Assembly (NCBI GenBank): GCA_004794655.1 | Contig: SMMW01000003.1 | Coordinates: 17,274,501-17,338,500, forward strand | Direction of reading: 5' to 3' | Length of the DNA stretch: 64,000 nucleotides | Source of the DNA: Marisa cornuarietis | Lineage: Eukaryota; Mollusca; Gastropoda; Architaenioglossa; Ampullariidae | Shown: positions 10,605 to 22,375 of the stretch, one piece after another | How positions within the stretch are numbered: position 1 is the first letter of the stretch | Layout: each line of letters begins with the position of its first letter | Translations under genes and position numbers: made by a program | Notes under the pieces: generated by a model | What the model was told of the DNA's origin: nothing | Seen by the model: only the letters and a program-made list of their open reading frames with translations | The model's database searches: none

Positions 10605-12034
10605 GCTGCAACACACAGACACACGTGTCAGATCTTCTAAACACCAAACCAGCGCATCATAACTTTACAGCGGCTTTCATTGCTGTGCCGACAGTTTGAA
10701 ATTCTCATTCCCAATCTTCCTGCATATTTTTCATAGCTGAGCTTGTGGACTGATAAAGGTTACATTTATCTTTTATCTAACATTAGAATCCTAATTAAGG
10801 TTGAGGGTTTAATTACAGAGTATAACATCATACTAAATAAATACAGGTTATCCAATTTCGTATACACTGGGTATCATCTAAAATCTTTCTGACGATCTAT
10901 CATGCAACCGATACGATGTCTAGAATCTAATATGAAATTATCAGGCCATAGTAATGTCTGTAAGAGCAATGTAGTGTACAGTAACATTTGCTATCTGGCA
11001 TTTGGGGTTTAAGCCGTTTTTAAGAAATTAAATCGCACCAAGCAGACAGGGCTCTGAGAGCAGAAACATGGAGAACTGTTTCATAGATCAATTAGTTTCA
11101 ATGGAACTTTGTATTGAAGTTTATTTTTGACTCGTTTGTCATTTTGAAATTCTCACAAGGAACTTCAATCAATGTCCTCGAAGAACATTCTATGTCATAT
11201 AATGACTCCCAGAAGCAACATCAATTATTGTCTCAGAAAACCTTTTATGTCATATTTTTAATTTACAGCAGAAACTTCAGTTAATGTCTTTCTAGAATCT
11301 TCTACGTTTTAGGGTGAAGGTGCCTTTTTCTCAGTTTTCATTTCATTTTTATCGTTTCTGAGAACGAATGCTAGATGAAAAATGATCGATGATTTATGCA
11401 TAAAAATAAGAGTGAGGTTTATTTCTCGTAGCGCTAGCATGTCCGAAATAGAGTTCGTGACCAGCAAAGAGAAAGTTATGGGTTAGATCAAAGTGTAAAG
11501 AAACAGCTATACTTTTTGTCTGTATTAAACAGCCTCAAAGATGCTCAATGCAAAATAATAAATATAACGCATGCTGATAAATGTTACAGGAATACATATG
11601 ATTTATTTTTTTCAGGCCAACTGACTGTCGACGCACTAAAGATTTTTGTAAGAGCAGCGTTTATTTTCTAACAGGTGATAAAAGACTGTTTTAGAATGCT
11701 GAAACAAAGAGACAGCGAAGAGAAGAGACAAACAGCACTTGGTGGAACATGTCAGCTTCCTACCGAACACTTCAAAAACAAAAATTCACAAGTGCTTATT
11801 AAGAGAGGTTGCTCTACAGTAATTGTTGACCTTGACTCCCAGTCTGTACCGTGCAGTGACAAGTCAACATGCAACCTATGAAAAACAACTGTAAATAAAC
11901 CTAAGCACAACATATGCAACATAATGGTAACTGTGTTACCATTAAAATGTAGAAAAAGATGAGAGTGGAAAGGGTACTACTACTGGTACACTGCCTAAGG
12001 GGAGACGACAACTCCAGGGAAATGTTTGAGCGGA
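10605..12034. other. Region 5' of the receptor gene
   Basis: This would hold the promoter and 5' untranslated exon(s) of the receptor. I could not identify a convincing TATA box or splice acceptor. An arrangement near 11430-11480 (GTAGCGCTAGC, later GGGTTAGATCA) looks slightly tRNA-like but is too weak to call. The frame at 11675-11881 has no recognisable motif. Confidence 0.4.
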
Positions 12035-12215
12035 CAATGACAATTCTTTATTAACGAGAGGTACAGTCAGGAAGACATACTTTATTTCCATTTAGCCCTC
12101 GTCCCTTACGGAGTAAGAATAAGGTTAGTAATTTATTAGGTACTAAAAAAATTAATAGTAAGTAACAGAACATGATACTAAAAGAGAGTGGAAGGTGAAT
12201 GTTTACAAAGCAGTA
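12035..12215 (-). mobile_element. LINE 3' end fragment (minus strand)
   Basis: Read on the minus strand, this ends in CGAGGGCTAAATGGAAATAA and then TTAATAAAGAATTGTCATTG. This matches the 3' untranslated tail of the LINE at 24280-24947, which has CGAGGGCTAAATGAAAA and TTTAATAAAGAATTGTCATT. The matching also covers weaker similarity upstream of those motifs (for example TCACCTT..CCACTCT and ATGTT.TGTTACT). Only the 3' end is present, as expected of 5'-truncated non-LTR insertions. Confidence 0.75.
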
Positions 12216-15200
12216 GTTAATAATTAAAACAGATATTTAGATATTTACGAGGATTTTGGACAATATGAGAAAACTTCTGGCGTTTTTTTTCTTTGTAATG
12301 TAAAAAAAAGAAATCGGTCGGTTTTGGGTATGAAGGCCTCCGCGGCCAAAGGGAGATGACTCACTAGGTGAATGATTTCGTTTTTCCTTAGTTATTACCC
12401 TTTCCTCCCCCATTACCGAAGAGAGACAACTCGTGCAGCAACTACTGACTTTTGTTAAGTATTAGTTTCCCTTGAATAGTGAGCGCTGGGCTCACTCTTT
12501 AGTGTTTTCATCCTTCAACAACCGTAGTTTCTATTTTTGCAGTTGGACTTTTATTGCATTTTAAGCTGCCATTGCTGCTTTGTTTAAGTGTTCTTTCGAA
12601 CTTTTGCTCTTTTCTTCGTCTTGTACTTTTTCTTTCACTTCTCTCCTGCGGGTGCTGCCCACTGGCACAACAGTTAGCGGAGAGGGGCTGTCCTGGACAT
12701 AGATCTCATTCCTTCTCTGCATATAGCATCTGTGGCTGGCTGCTTTGTTGTTAGCTCAGCGTAAAACGTCCTTTCCCCGCCTCTTCCTGCACTTCTTTTA
12801 ATATTTTTTTAATGCCGCTATTACTAATATTAAATCTTATATAGGCGCTGATGGCGACATTATCGATACATTGGGGGAGAAATAGGTGGTACTAAAGAAG
12901 AAGAAGAAGAAAAAAGATGCCGAAGATATCCGATCAAATAAACCGAACACAAATGAAGTACGACACAAGGGAGAAAACTTTGCCCAAGTAATTTAGATTG
13001 CTGTCTTTGTGTAGTCTGCGTTACCATGGAGTCAACGTTTGCACAATTAACGATGCCAATCGCACGTGGTGTTGGAGTAGAGCAGCCCCTTTAGTTGTGC
13101 TTGGCGTCTCCGTTCGCCTGTTTCCTGATTGAGGCTCTGATTAATCGTCAACAAATAACTGAGACTAGAGGATGGATGAACAGCAACGGATGCAACGCAC
13201 TGCACGCGACGGGCGTAGTTATTTTTAACCCGTCTTCACCTGCGGCTACCAGTCATTGATAATTCTCTTTGAACTACCTCCTCCATCTGAAGTGAGCGGT
13301 TAGTTCTGCAACTCCAGCTTCCGTCCCTGAAACTGGTTCATTGTCGCTCCTGGTTCATTGTCGCTCGACCTTCTCGATGACAATGTAGCTGCCATTCAAG
13401 AGAGGTTCCTGTCTTCTGTGGACTGAAGTTCTTTTTATCTGTTTTCTTTAAAAAAAAAAAAGGTGTCGTTTGTGAATGCACGTCTACTGTTTCCAAAGCA
13501 TCTCTTAATCATCCACACTTCTGAGCAGTTTGAAGCAAACGGGGCCACATTTCAAGGGCAGACTACGTGGATAAGTGAACAGAAAACCGTTTGTAGAAAA
13601 CCACTCAGATATGAAAGGGGCAATTCCCGCCCACCCACACACACACGCAGATGGACAGAGAAATAACTATAATGCTAGCTCTTGTAACGCGGTAACGCAG
13701 CCAAGACAGGCTCATCACTCTTTACAAACAGAAAGACACGCAAAGCTCTGGACTGCAGCCCTCTCTATGAAATTAAGGAAATGCCAATGTTGTTCTTTCG
13801 AATGGCATCCTGTGTATAGACCAAGATGGTAAAGCTCAGGTAAGGTCAACAGATCTAGAAAATGACAAAAGCAGAAAAGATCAATGAATAATCAGAAACC
13901 TACATCAAATCCTCCGGAGATTTCTGGTATTCATATGATAATTAAGCAGAGAGAAATGTCATTAAAACGTTAAAGCACACGGCTTCTAGGCTTTGATGTG
14001 CGTTAGCTCGAGAAGACTTGTCGCTGATTAGAAAGTTGAAGTCAGTAGACGGAAACATTAGTCTTCAGGCTAGTAAGCACTCCAACATAATGCTGAAAAT
14101 GTCATCAAAAAATGTTCGTCTATATAATGGGACTTAAATCCCAACTAATGCAGAAAAACAAAACTGTGGGGAGCTGGTCACTTCAAGCATGTCAGGGAAG
14201 TGAGACCACTTTTAGACAACCCGCGAGATAACTGCAGGCATTCGTCAAATAAGAAAAAAAGAGGCAATAAACGTAACATATCACTTCTGAGAAACAGAAG
14301 CACATAGATGAATAAATATAAACAAAGGAAGAATGATTGAAAGAAATACATGTTACTCCTCGATTTGTGCTCTATGGCTCTATGTTGATGCAGTGACAAA
14401 AAGCACTGGACAAAACCGGTGGACGTCATCTGGTTGACACTCGATGACTGCAGTGGGCACCCGGACTCAAAGATCACTCGCCTCTGCCTTTGAACGGATC
14501 CCCGCGAGAATGCTGATGTGTGAGAGAATGGCAAGAAAAGGGAAACCATTCCACAGTGAAAAGATCAAAGGCCTCCCTCGCAGGATTTCTCCCCGCCCAA
14601 ACAAAAACTATGAAGGAACGACAAATTCCTACCAAATAACAAAAATGTCTGTCGGAGCACGCATTATGATTAAAGCCAAAACAGATATTAAAAGTGTCTC
14701 ACTTTTGTATTTTTACTGACGAGTTATCATAGTTTGGTATTTTGCTTTTTGGTGGGAAAGTTTTGACGGTTTTCTTCCTAAGCTGTTATTGTCCTGATTG
14801 TCTTGCTGTTGGCATGGCGAGTGGCTGCATCGTAAAGTTTGTGTAACAACAAGCGAGTCGTAATTTATTTGTTTCCCTGCTGGTTGTTCATGACTACAAA
14901 TGGCAGATAATCCATCTTTATTTCATAGTCCTTCAAAGAAACTTGTTAAGCTAATGGTGAGGTCTGTCCTCGCAGTTTTGCGTTTTGCTCGCAATGTTAC
15001 CAAATGAGTGAACAATATGCCGTTGCGTTTGCCTTACTGTGTAACCATGGTGAGAAATGGTTTAACTGTGTGAACACCTGCACTGACGTAAATAGGAGAC
15101 ACGTTTGTTACCTGTAAATGCCGAAATTCGTTTTCGAGCAGTGTGGAATCGTGCTTTCTTTAATGTGAAATTAAAACACCTCAGTTACACTCGGTATCTA

Positions 15201-18108
15201 TTTTTAGATTACAGTAACAGATATAGCCATTCACACTACATAACATTAATTAAACCAGTTGTGGTCGCAGAGTATGTGATTTTATGTAAATATATATATA
15301 TATATTCTACACATGACTAATGACATTTTAAAGGATAAACACAGAGCTTGAGACGGTCGGCCGCAAAGCAAGAAATGCTGCTTAAAAGGTATTGGCTTCC
15401 AAACAACTGTAGACCGCTTGCTGATTCGCATACTCAAACAGCTAAGACCGTATCGATCTGTCAATCTGGACGTCAGTGTGTATCTGCTGAGAGCATGTCG
15501 ATATGTATCTGAAGGAAGTCCGTCTTTCTACATTTCTGCAAGAGGAGGTGGTACGGCGGCATCGACCTGACGGAAATTGTGCCGTGAAAAAGTCCCACAT
15601 GGTTGCTACCAAACAGGAGTACCTCATGACCAAACTTCAGACAAACGAGTAAAGTTTAAGACCTTTTGGGAATAAGAGTCACATCAGAGTCCTTGATTCA
15701 CGCAAAGTGGACAAACGGAAGCAAATCGCCAGACACCTACGAAGCAGTTGATAATATGGCGTCTAGACAGTAAGACTTCCATCCTTAGAAACGTTTCAAT
15801 AATTTCATGAACATCTTTAGTAGGAGTGTGAATAACAATTTGTTGGCAAACGTGGATGCCCGATAAAACTGACGCGAGCAAGATCGTGATCAGAATTGAC
15901 TCATGAACAAAGCAGAACCTAGATGTTAAATCAGTTTGTTTACTACGACGAACAGGGAGTAGGGTCGGAAGTGGAGTATTAATTTGATGTCTTTCATTAT
16001 ACGCGAGACAAGGAATTTTAAAAGTGGGGTACGCGTACCAACATGGGTGTATGAACAGAGATGCGAGGGATGGAGTGCAAAGATGGGTGCTTGATTGATA
16101 AGCTTCAATAATACTGTGACTGGCGGGACTTTTTGACATTTGTGAGACTGCTGCACATCTCAGCCCCCAAGAAAGTTAACAGCATCATAAACAGCTGCTT
16201 GGCCTGGGGTAGCGTGCTTCTTGGACAGATCTGCGTCATGGTCGATACGTTTGCACATTGCCGTCATGCGATGGTCTAGTGATCTGAGGCAAGCTACCCG
16301 GGGTGGTACAGAAACTGCAAACCGCCAGCACCTGTACCGCGACTCCATTTCTAGAGCATTGCCTTTGTCTTTTTGCTGGCCGACTCATCTGTGAAATGAA
16401 CTCGGAAAAGAAGATTCATTAGCGTGGATGCATTCAAATATCCTGGAAAGTGGTTCTAGAGCCATCCAAAAAGAGAATGCCCTTGTCAACTATATTATTT
16501 AAAAGAGCCTTGGATTTTTGTGTGCTGATTACTATAGCTTCTGCGCGGTGATGACATGACACAAACATGGAAATAAGATCACAAGACCTGTACAACGAAC
16601 TGACCATGTCAAGTAAAAATATAGGCAACAATAAAGGCGCCATCAAATTAACGGGTGCTTCATGTAAACACCAACAGAAGGATCAGTAAGTAAACTTTCT
16701 TGCCTTTGGCACCTTGTCACACCAAAGAGACCCAGTACCTCATACATCAGCATGAGACAAATCACGCACAAGGAAATGCAACAGCGTCTTGAGATTTTAG
16801 CCATGCAGACACAGGAGCTTCCACACGAGCTCTGGATAAACTGAAGAATCTTGTCTGACGTCAGCAGGACGTGACTCCCAGAGGATGCACGTGCAACATT
16901 GTTTAGCTGAGTGGACACAGACGTGTCCGCACATTTTGTTTTCGTCTATTAGTGAAGAGCATGTCATCATCTCATCCATGAATGACTTCTCATTCGTGAT
17001 TAATGATTTCAAATTTCTGTGTGTAACATTTTTAAAAGAAAAAACACGTTTAGAGAAACGCTGTACAGAAATATCGCCGTCGACTGAATCTGGTCACCAG
17101 CTAAATATGTCCTTTTGTGCAGAAGTATAAACAGGTGGTGGAAGTTTTGATGGTCTGATTTGATTAATTTGGGCCGTCTGGGTTTAAAGCATAATATGGC
17201 ATTATTCAAGTTGGCTAAAATTGTCTGCAAACCAAATGTATGTGTTTTTATTGACCTAAAACACTGAATCAAGGGCTCCCTGCTTGGAAAACAAATTAGC
17301 AGACACCACATTTTTGGAACGTACGATAATACAATCGGTGCTTTTTCATTTAAACTGGTCTCATGACAAAGACTAGACACTTCAAATGTTATTAGTTCAG
17401 CATAAAAATATGCCTGTGGTTACAAGGATAGAATAAAACCTAACACTGTTTGTGAGAGCTATTTCTAGTTGGCGAGTGGTTGTCGCAGAAAATTAGTTTG
17501 TACGACATTTGAAAGCTCGTCTAGTTTTGCTTTGGCTGCTTTGTCGCTACGTCTATTACACTTTTTATGTAAAAGCTAAACTTTTAAAACAAAGTTTTTC
17601 ATTGCCAATAATGACTCTCCCCCTCTTTATATTTCCTGACCCATTTATGCATGGAGATTCAATTTCAAGACACGCATGCTTAGAAGTTAAGTCAACACAG
17701 CTCAGCAGGACCGCTTTTAAAAAAAGTTCAAGTTAAGGTTAATGTAGCGAATAGGGCTTCTTAACTCGGCAAAAATGTCCTCGAACTTTTGACCAAGTTT
17801 GGCAAAGTTGTGTGTGAAAGTCCCCGAAACAAATGGTCTGGGAAAAGGGTGTAAATGTTGGAGCTTTAGTTAACATAATGATCTTGTTTGTCAGTATACT
17901 GGCCAAAATATAACTGGTCTCGTAGGGTTTTTGTGGAGCAATTTGGAGGTTTGATGTTTTGGTTCTTTTCGTGGTTGAGAACAGCTTTAAAGAAAGTGTG
18001 TTGGAATAATTATGTACACAAACCCGTTTGTGGCTAGGGAAAACATTTTGTGTTTGTTAGTAAACATCTCCTGGTGCTGTCTCGCTGGACTTATTGTCTC
18101 TGTATAAG
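12216..18108. other. Long non-coding stretch
   Basis: About 5.9 kb without a supported gene. Small items seen are an (AAG)n run at about 12893-12914 that may end a retroelement, a poly-A run near 13449-13460, a 16 bp direct duplication of TGGTTCATTGTCGCTC at 13332-13364, and (TA)n at 15289-15304. The open frames on the minus strand at 15684-16139 and 17009-17380, and on the plus strand at 13575-13832, lack domains and codon bias. I treat them as chance. Confidence 0.55.
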
Positions 18109-18382
18109 GGGAAGCGGATGGCCGAGTGGTTAGAGCGCTGGCTTCCGAACCGAGAGCGGCTGGTTCAATTCCCGATAAGCGCAGCAAACTTCCCCCAGTC
18201 GACCCAGCTGACGGGAATGGGTACCTGACTCCATAGGGGGTTGGGGAAGGTAAGGCAGCGAGGGAGAGGAGATTGGCACCACCCTCATGTAAAAGCTGGC
18301 CCTGAGAAAAGTGGGGTCTCTAACACCTCACCCCCCAACGACTTGAAAAGGTTATGGGATGACCTTTACCTTTTTACCTCTG
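18109..18382 (+). repeat. tRNA-derived SINE, copy 2 (best preserved)
   Basis: The head contains an A-box TGGCCGAGTGGTTAGAGCGC, of the type found in Leu/Ser tRNAs, and a B-box GGTTCAATTCCC about 35 bp further on. These are the internal RNA polymerase III promoter elements of a SINE. The body has CCTGACTCCA, GAGATTGGCACC, a GAGAAAAGTGGGGTCT motif and a C-run, and ends GGGATGACCTTTACC followed by a T-rich tail. Copies at 440-697 and 24950-25105 share these landmarks. The head appears intact enough to have been transcribed when inserted; activity today is unknown. Confidence 0.88.
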
Positions 18383-18516
18383 TATAACGGTCACTGTTGC
18401 AAATTCTTGTTCTGAACTAATAACTATTTCGAGATCACTTGGTAAGCTCAGTACAAAACAGTATTTTTTAAACTCGAGGGATTCACACCTATCCCTCTAT
18501 CCATTCCGTTCTCCTT

Positions 18517-18577
18517 CCACACATACACACACACACACAGACACACATGCACGCACACACACACACACACACACACT
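18517..18577. repeat. (CA)n microsatellite
   Basis: Interrupted CA dinucleotide run, with CATGCACGCA breaking it near 18546. Confidence 0.9.
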
Positions 18578-18887
18578 ATATAATGAAAGGTTAAGGTGTA
18601 CCTTTGTGCCGGTGTGTTTGTGCCTTTGTCTGTGAATGTTGCAGATGTTTCTAGTTAGGAAAACATCAGAAATGGAAATACGGCGCTCGTCTGATAACAC
18701 TGAGCCGACATTAAGCGCCAAACGAAACTCTGCAGATTGTAAACCTACCCAAACTGCAGCCCACAGGGGACACATTGGCTTTACGCGATGTGGTCATCAA
18801 GGATCGGCGATACAGTAAACAGACTACCCTTTGAAATTGTCTCTTCTGTTGACATACAAGTCGGGCTTCCGTGAAGCTAACAGATGT

Positions 18888-18890
<3 letters not shown>

Positions 18891-18952
<62 letters not shown>

Positions 18953-19194
18953 AAGAGAGAGCGAGAGAGATAGAGAGAGAGAGTGTGTTTCGAGGATAGA
19001 TGTGTGTGTGTGAGAGAGAAAGAGAGACCGAGAGAGATAGAGAGAGTGTGTTTCGAGGATAGATGTGTGTGTGTGAGAGAGAAAGAGAGACCGAGAGAGA
19101 TAGAGAGAGTGTGTTTCGAGAATAGATGTGTGTGTGTGTGAGAGAGAGAGAGAAAGAGAGAGCGAGAGAGATAGAGAGAGTGTTTCGAGGATAG

Positions 19195-19250
<56 letters not shown>
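18891..19250. repeat. Compound GT/GA array with 64-67 bp units
   Basis: A pure GT run (18891-18939) is followed by four blocks, each made of a GA-rich part, a conserved TTTCGAGGATAGATG (third block TTTCGAGAATAGATG) and a GT run. The array closes with a long GT run up to 19250. The blocks recur every 64-67 bp, so this is a minisatellite whose units contain microsatellites. The HTHT/SLSLS-rich frames of up to 193 codons on the minus strand are translations of this array and not genes. Confidence 0.9.
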
Positions 19251-19251
<1 letters not shown>

Positions 19252-19880
19252 GGCAATTGAGTATGCGTGTACCCACAATGTAAAATCCTCAATACGAAGT
19301 ATGTGAAATTCAGACCTCCCAGTCCTGTCTTTCTTCATTGCTGTACAAACAATAATATTTGTTATATTAACAGTCGTTTTGATATTCGAGTATGGACAGA
19401 ATGTGTTTTTTTTTTCAAGTTTACATTAAGTTTACATTTCGTAATTCTTAACTGACGTTTAGTCATTTTACCTTTTCTGTATGGTCGTTAACATTTCCTA
19501 AATTATACACAGAAAAAGAGTACCATGAAAGAAAAAAGCACTTTGAGAATTTTCGTGTTTCAGTGTTTACATCATTTGGACATCGACGGTGCCAAGTGAA
19601 ATTGTGCTGTCGCAAAGTTTTGAATAATCTTTAAGTAATCTTTTCATGCATTACATTTCCATACATTACTTTTCGTTCATTTCATTTTGATACATTACAT
19701 TTTTCATTGTTTCTTTAATTGGGAAAGGAAGGATGTCAAAGACCTTGAGTTAAAAAGATGCATTTAAGAACACAAACCCGTCAGAAACATTAACCAAGCG
19801 TCTTAAGTGAGACATTACACATCAGTGCAAGTGTCAAGTAACCAAACCGAGGGACACGATGCATGCAGACAGCATCAAGA
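19251..19880. other. Non-coding stretch
   Basis: AT-rich, with repeated TTACATTT and CATTACATTTT motifs at 19640-19710 and no coding signal. Confidence 0.55.
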
Positions 19881-20278
19881 TTACTGCTTTTCTGGTTTTT
19901 TGTCTGCTTGCACGTCCTTAGCTTTTTTTGCCAGAGCTCTTTTCTCAAGGTGCAGAGAAGCCCTTTCTATTTCCGGTTCCTCCAAACTGTCTACGTTGTC
20001 TTCCCTAGATCCGGCGAGAGAGGAATATTCTCGCGAGATCTCATCATCCTTCTTTACATTCAGCCTCGCCTCGTGAAGCTGGAATGGAGTGGCCGTCCTT
20101 GGCGGCACGGCATGCCCGGAATCAAATGGAGATACCGTAAACTGTGACCTCGTCCCGAAAGCTGTCGTCGTGGAAAGCCGGCGCTCAATATCTTTGATCA
20201 AACAACTCGACAGCAATGACTTCTGCGCACAGGACTGTGCCACGAGACTAATGCAAATCTTCAACCGCGTCCACGGAG
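19881..20278 (-). CDS. Unassigned open frame, possible coding exon
   Basis: The minus strand is open from the TAG just upstream of 20278 down to the stop at 19881, roughly 130 codons without an ATG at its head (the first usable start is TTG at 20264). The C-terminal half is hydrophilic and helical in character, with motifs such as DDEISREYSSLAG and EEPEIERASLHLEKRALAKK, and ends in a lysine-rich tail. That composition is more protein-like than the other random frames nearby and could be a terminal coding exon. I do not recognise any family, and no clear splice acceptor was seen. The overlapping plus-strand frames are probably shadows or also chance. Confidence 0.25.
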
Positions 20279-20333
20279 TCTACAGCTTTTGAGCTTGTCC
20301 ACAAACATCAGAGAAAGACAACTTTTTTTGGCT

Positions 20334-20390
20334 GCTTATGTTTCAAAATCTGTATGTGATCCTATAGCATACAGTTTTTGAAACATAAGC
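20334..20390. repeat. Hairpin-forming inverted repeat, 23 bp arms
   Basis: The left arm at 20334-20356 (begins GCTTATGTTTCAAAA) is the reverse complement of the right arm at 20368-20390 with one mismatch (22 of 23 paired). The loop is 11 bases. A transcript would fold into a compact stem-loop about the size of a short microRNA precursor. The sequence would also fit a small snap-back repeat. It lies about 55 bp beyond the head of the unassigned minus-strand frame. Confidence 0.75.
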
Positions 20391-21844
20391 ATAATCCTTA
20401 CGACTTCTCTTCATAGATTAGGTTTTGCATTAAAAAGATATTTTCCATATGCGGAAGTGAGCGGAGCTGAGATTCAAAGTCAATTACGTCCTTCAAAATT
20501 TGTCCCATTACGTTCATCTCTTCCAGGATGCACATATTTCTTGAAAAATAAATTCTTTTTAACAACAAAATAAATGATAAAGGGTAGTAAGGTTTTACAC
20601 TGGGTCTTCACAGCAGGTTCGTCTGTTCCTGGTCTGTTTCTGAAGATTTATCGAAAGAGACAACGATGCATCTTTCAGCACAGGAGAAGGAAATAGACTA
20701 TTGAAAAACATACCCATCCCCCCTCCTTTCGTCTTACATTGACTTACGAGCAAATGTTTCCATCGCTTTACTCTTTTGGATAGTATTAGAGGGCTTCATA
20801 GGATGATTTTCTGCATTTCAGCATTACGCTAGAGAACCATACTAGAACAGGCAACAAGGAAGAAAGCCGAGAGGCAGGAGGGAAAACCAGAAGAAGTTAT
20901 AGAGAGATGATGGAGGAGAAAGATAGAAAATGGAGCAAACGATGAGGGATAACTGTGGGTGATGAAAATAGTTACACATTCTGCTGGCGTGTTTTATTCT
21001 AACAGGAACCAAATCACTTCCCTGCAAGTCGCAAAACAACATGAAGGAACAGAGCTTGGAAACCGATCACCTGCAAATCACGTCCACTTGGCAAATAATC
21101 ATTTATATCGTAATGTGATCGTCCAGCCATCGACATGACACGAGACTCGATCTGACCCTGCTTGGAAGTGAGGTGGGGTGGGAAACCGGGGTGGGGGAAC
21201 AGGACGGGGTGTGGGGTCTGTATTTCCTTTGTCACGTCCAGCCTCTCGTGAGATGGCGAGGTTTGTAGTTTTTCGGGCTGGTACCCTGATCAGCCTACCA
21301 AAGCAAATATTATCTAAACTGGAACGGCAACTTGCAAACCAGACCGATTGCCAGGGAGCGGGTCCGACTGCCCGGCAGCTGATAACGCCTCTGTTGGTAA
21401 ATCGTTCTGATTCTTTGAATGCGTCATTGCCCGAGACCTTTCCAGAATGCGATGATCTCCTCTCTTTACCGGAAGTTCCCGACATCGTAGGAACTGCACT
21501 GGCAGTGCATGAACCGACAAGAGTGATTCAGTTACGGCAACTAGTGTTAACAAGATTATGTGAACGTTTGCTGTTCCAAAACAGGCTGTAATCCAGAGCA
21601 AATTCCAGACTATTTTTAGATGGTACGAAACCATCGCTAAAAAATGATACACGATGGTGTTAGTCTCCACAGGACCCATTCAAATGGCTAACATTCATTA
21701 CATGTTTCATAGATCATAAATGTATTTGGTAATAAGGTCAGCTATTAGGACTGTGAAGGTCTGACCAAACATTCGGGTATTTTCACATGAAAAGATTATC
21801 AACATGACTAACATTTCTACGTAGATAAAAATTTCCAGACTGGG
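20391..21844. other. Non-coding stretch with overlapping open frames
   Basis: The segment 21170-21600 is open on both strands (137 codons plus, 128 codons minus). The plus-strand frame from an ATG at 21253 reads MARFVVFRAG and contains mostly leucine-rich helical sequence without recognised motifs. I could not choose between strands and do not call a gene. Confidence 0.4.
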
Positions 21845-22060
21845 GGACTCGCAGTTGTCTTCTGGTTAGCGCACTCAACTACAAGGTTACCTGCTCGGTA
21901 GAAAGGGAGAAATGAACTGTTGTTTTACTCTGACCCAGCAAGAAGGGATATCTTACAGTTTGGCACCTGGTCATGACCGGTTCGGGGCTTACCTGCGTGA
22001 ATGGCAGTAGAAGAGGGTTACATTATGTCATAGTGAACCTCTCGATGTGCTGTCTTTTAT
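21845..22060 (+). repeat. Possible tRNA-like SINE relic
   Basis: A GTCTTCTGGTTAGCGCACTC motif at about 21856-21875 resembles a tRNA A-box. It is followed by sequence without a clear B-box. The rest does not align with the main SINE family. This is a tentative call. Confidence 0.3.
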
Positions 22061-22196
22061 ATGGACCAGTCTAAGTATATGGACCCTTAACATTCACTTT
22101 TACAGTCTAAATATATAGACCCTGAACATTTACTTTTACCGTCTTTTACGTCTAAAAATATATAAACCCTTAATGAACCCTTACTTCTACCAGTGC
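22061..22196. repeat. Degenerate 36 bp tandem repeat, about three copies
   Basis: AGTCTAAGTATATGGACCC (22067) and AGTCTAAATATATAGACCC (22103) are spaced 36 bp apart, and each is followed by a TGAACATT/TTAACATT-CACTTTTAC motif. A third, more divergent copy follows at about 22150. Confidence 0.65.
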
Positions 22197-22323
22197 TTAC
22201 ATCCATAAGAGCAGCGTAGTTTCGGAAAAAACCTGTACAAAAGTTGAATAGTCATTATTATAGTCATTAACTGTTCATGAAAATATTGTTGTAAAGAAGT
22301 TCGTGGGTAATGACGCCCGTGTT

Positions 22324-22373
<50 letters not shown>
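22324..22373. repeat. (AATC)n microsatellite
   Basis: About twelve uninterrupted copies of the AATC tetranucleotide, followed by an A-run. Confidence 0.95.

Positions 22374-22375
<2 letters not shown>

Noticed and set aside
18711..19338. Overlapping minus-strand frames of 129-193 codons rich in His/Thr and Ser/Leu
   Set aside because: They are translations of the GT/GA array at 18891-19250 in all three frames.
21099..21679. Overlapping frames of 121-137 codons on both strands
   Set aside because: Open on both strands without motif, start context or splice signals; I could not favour either strand.
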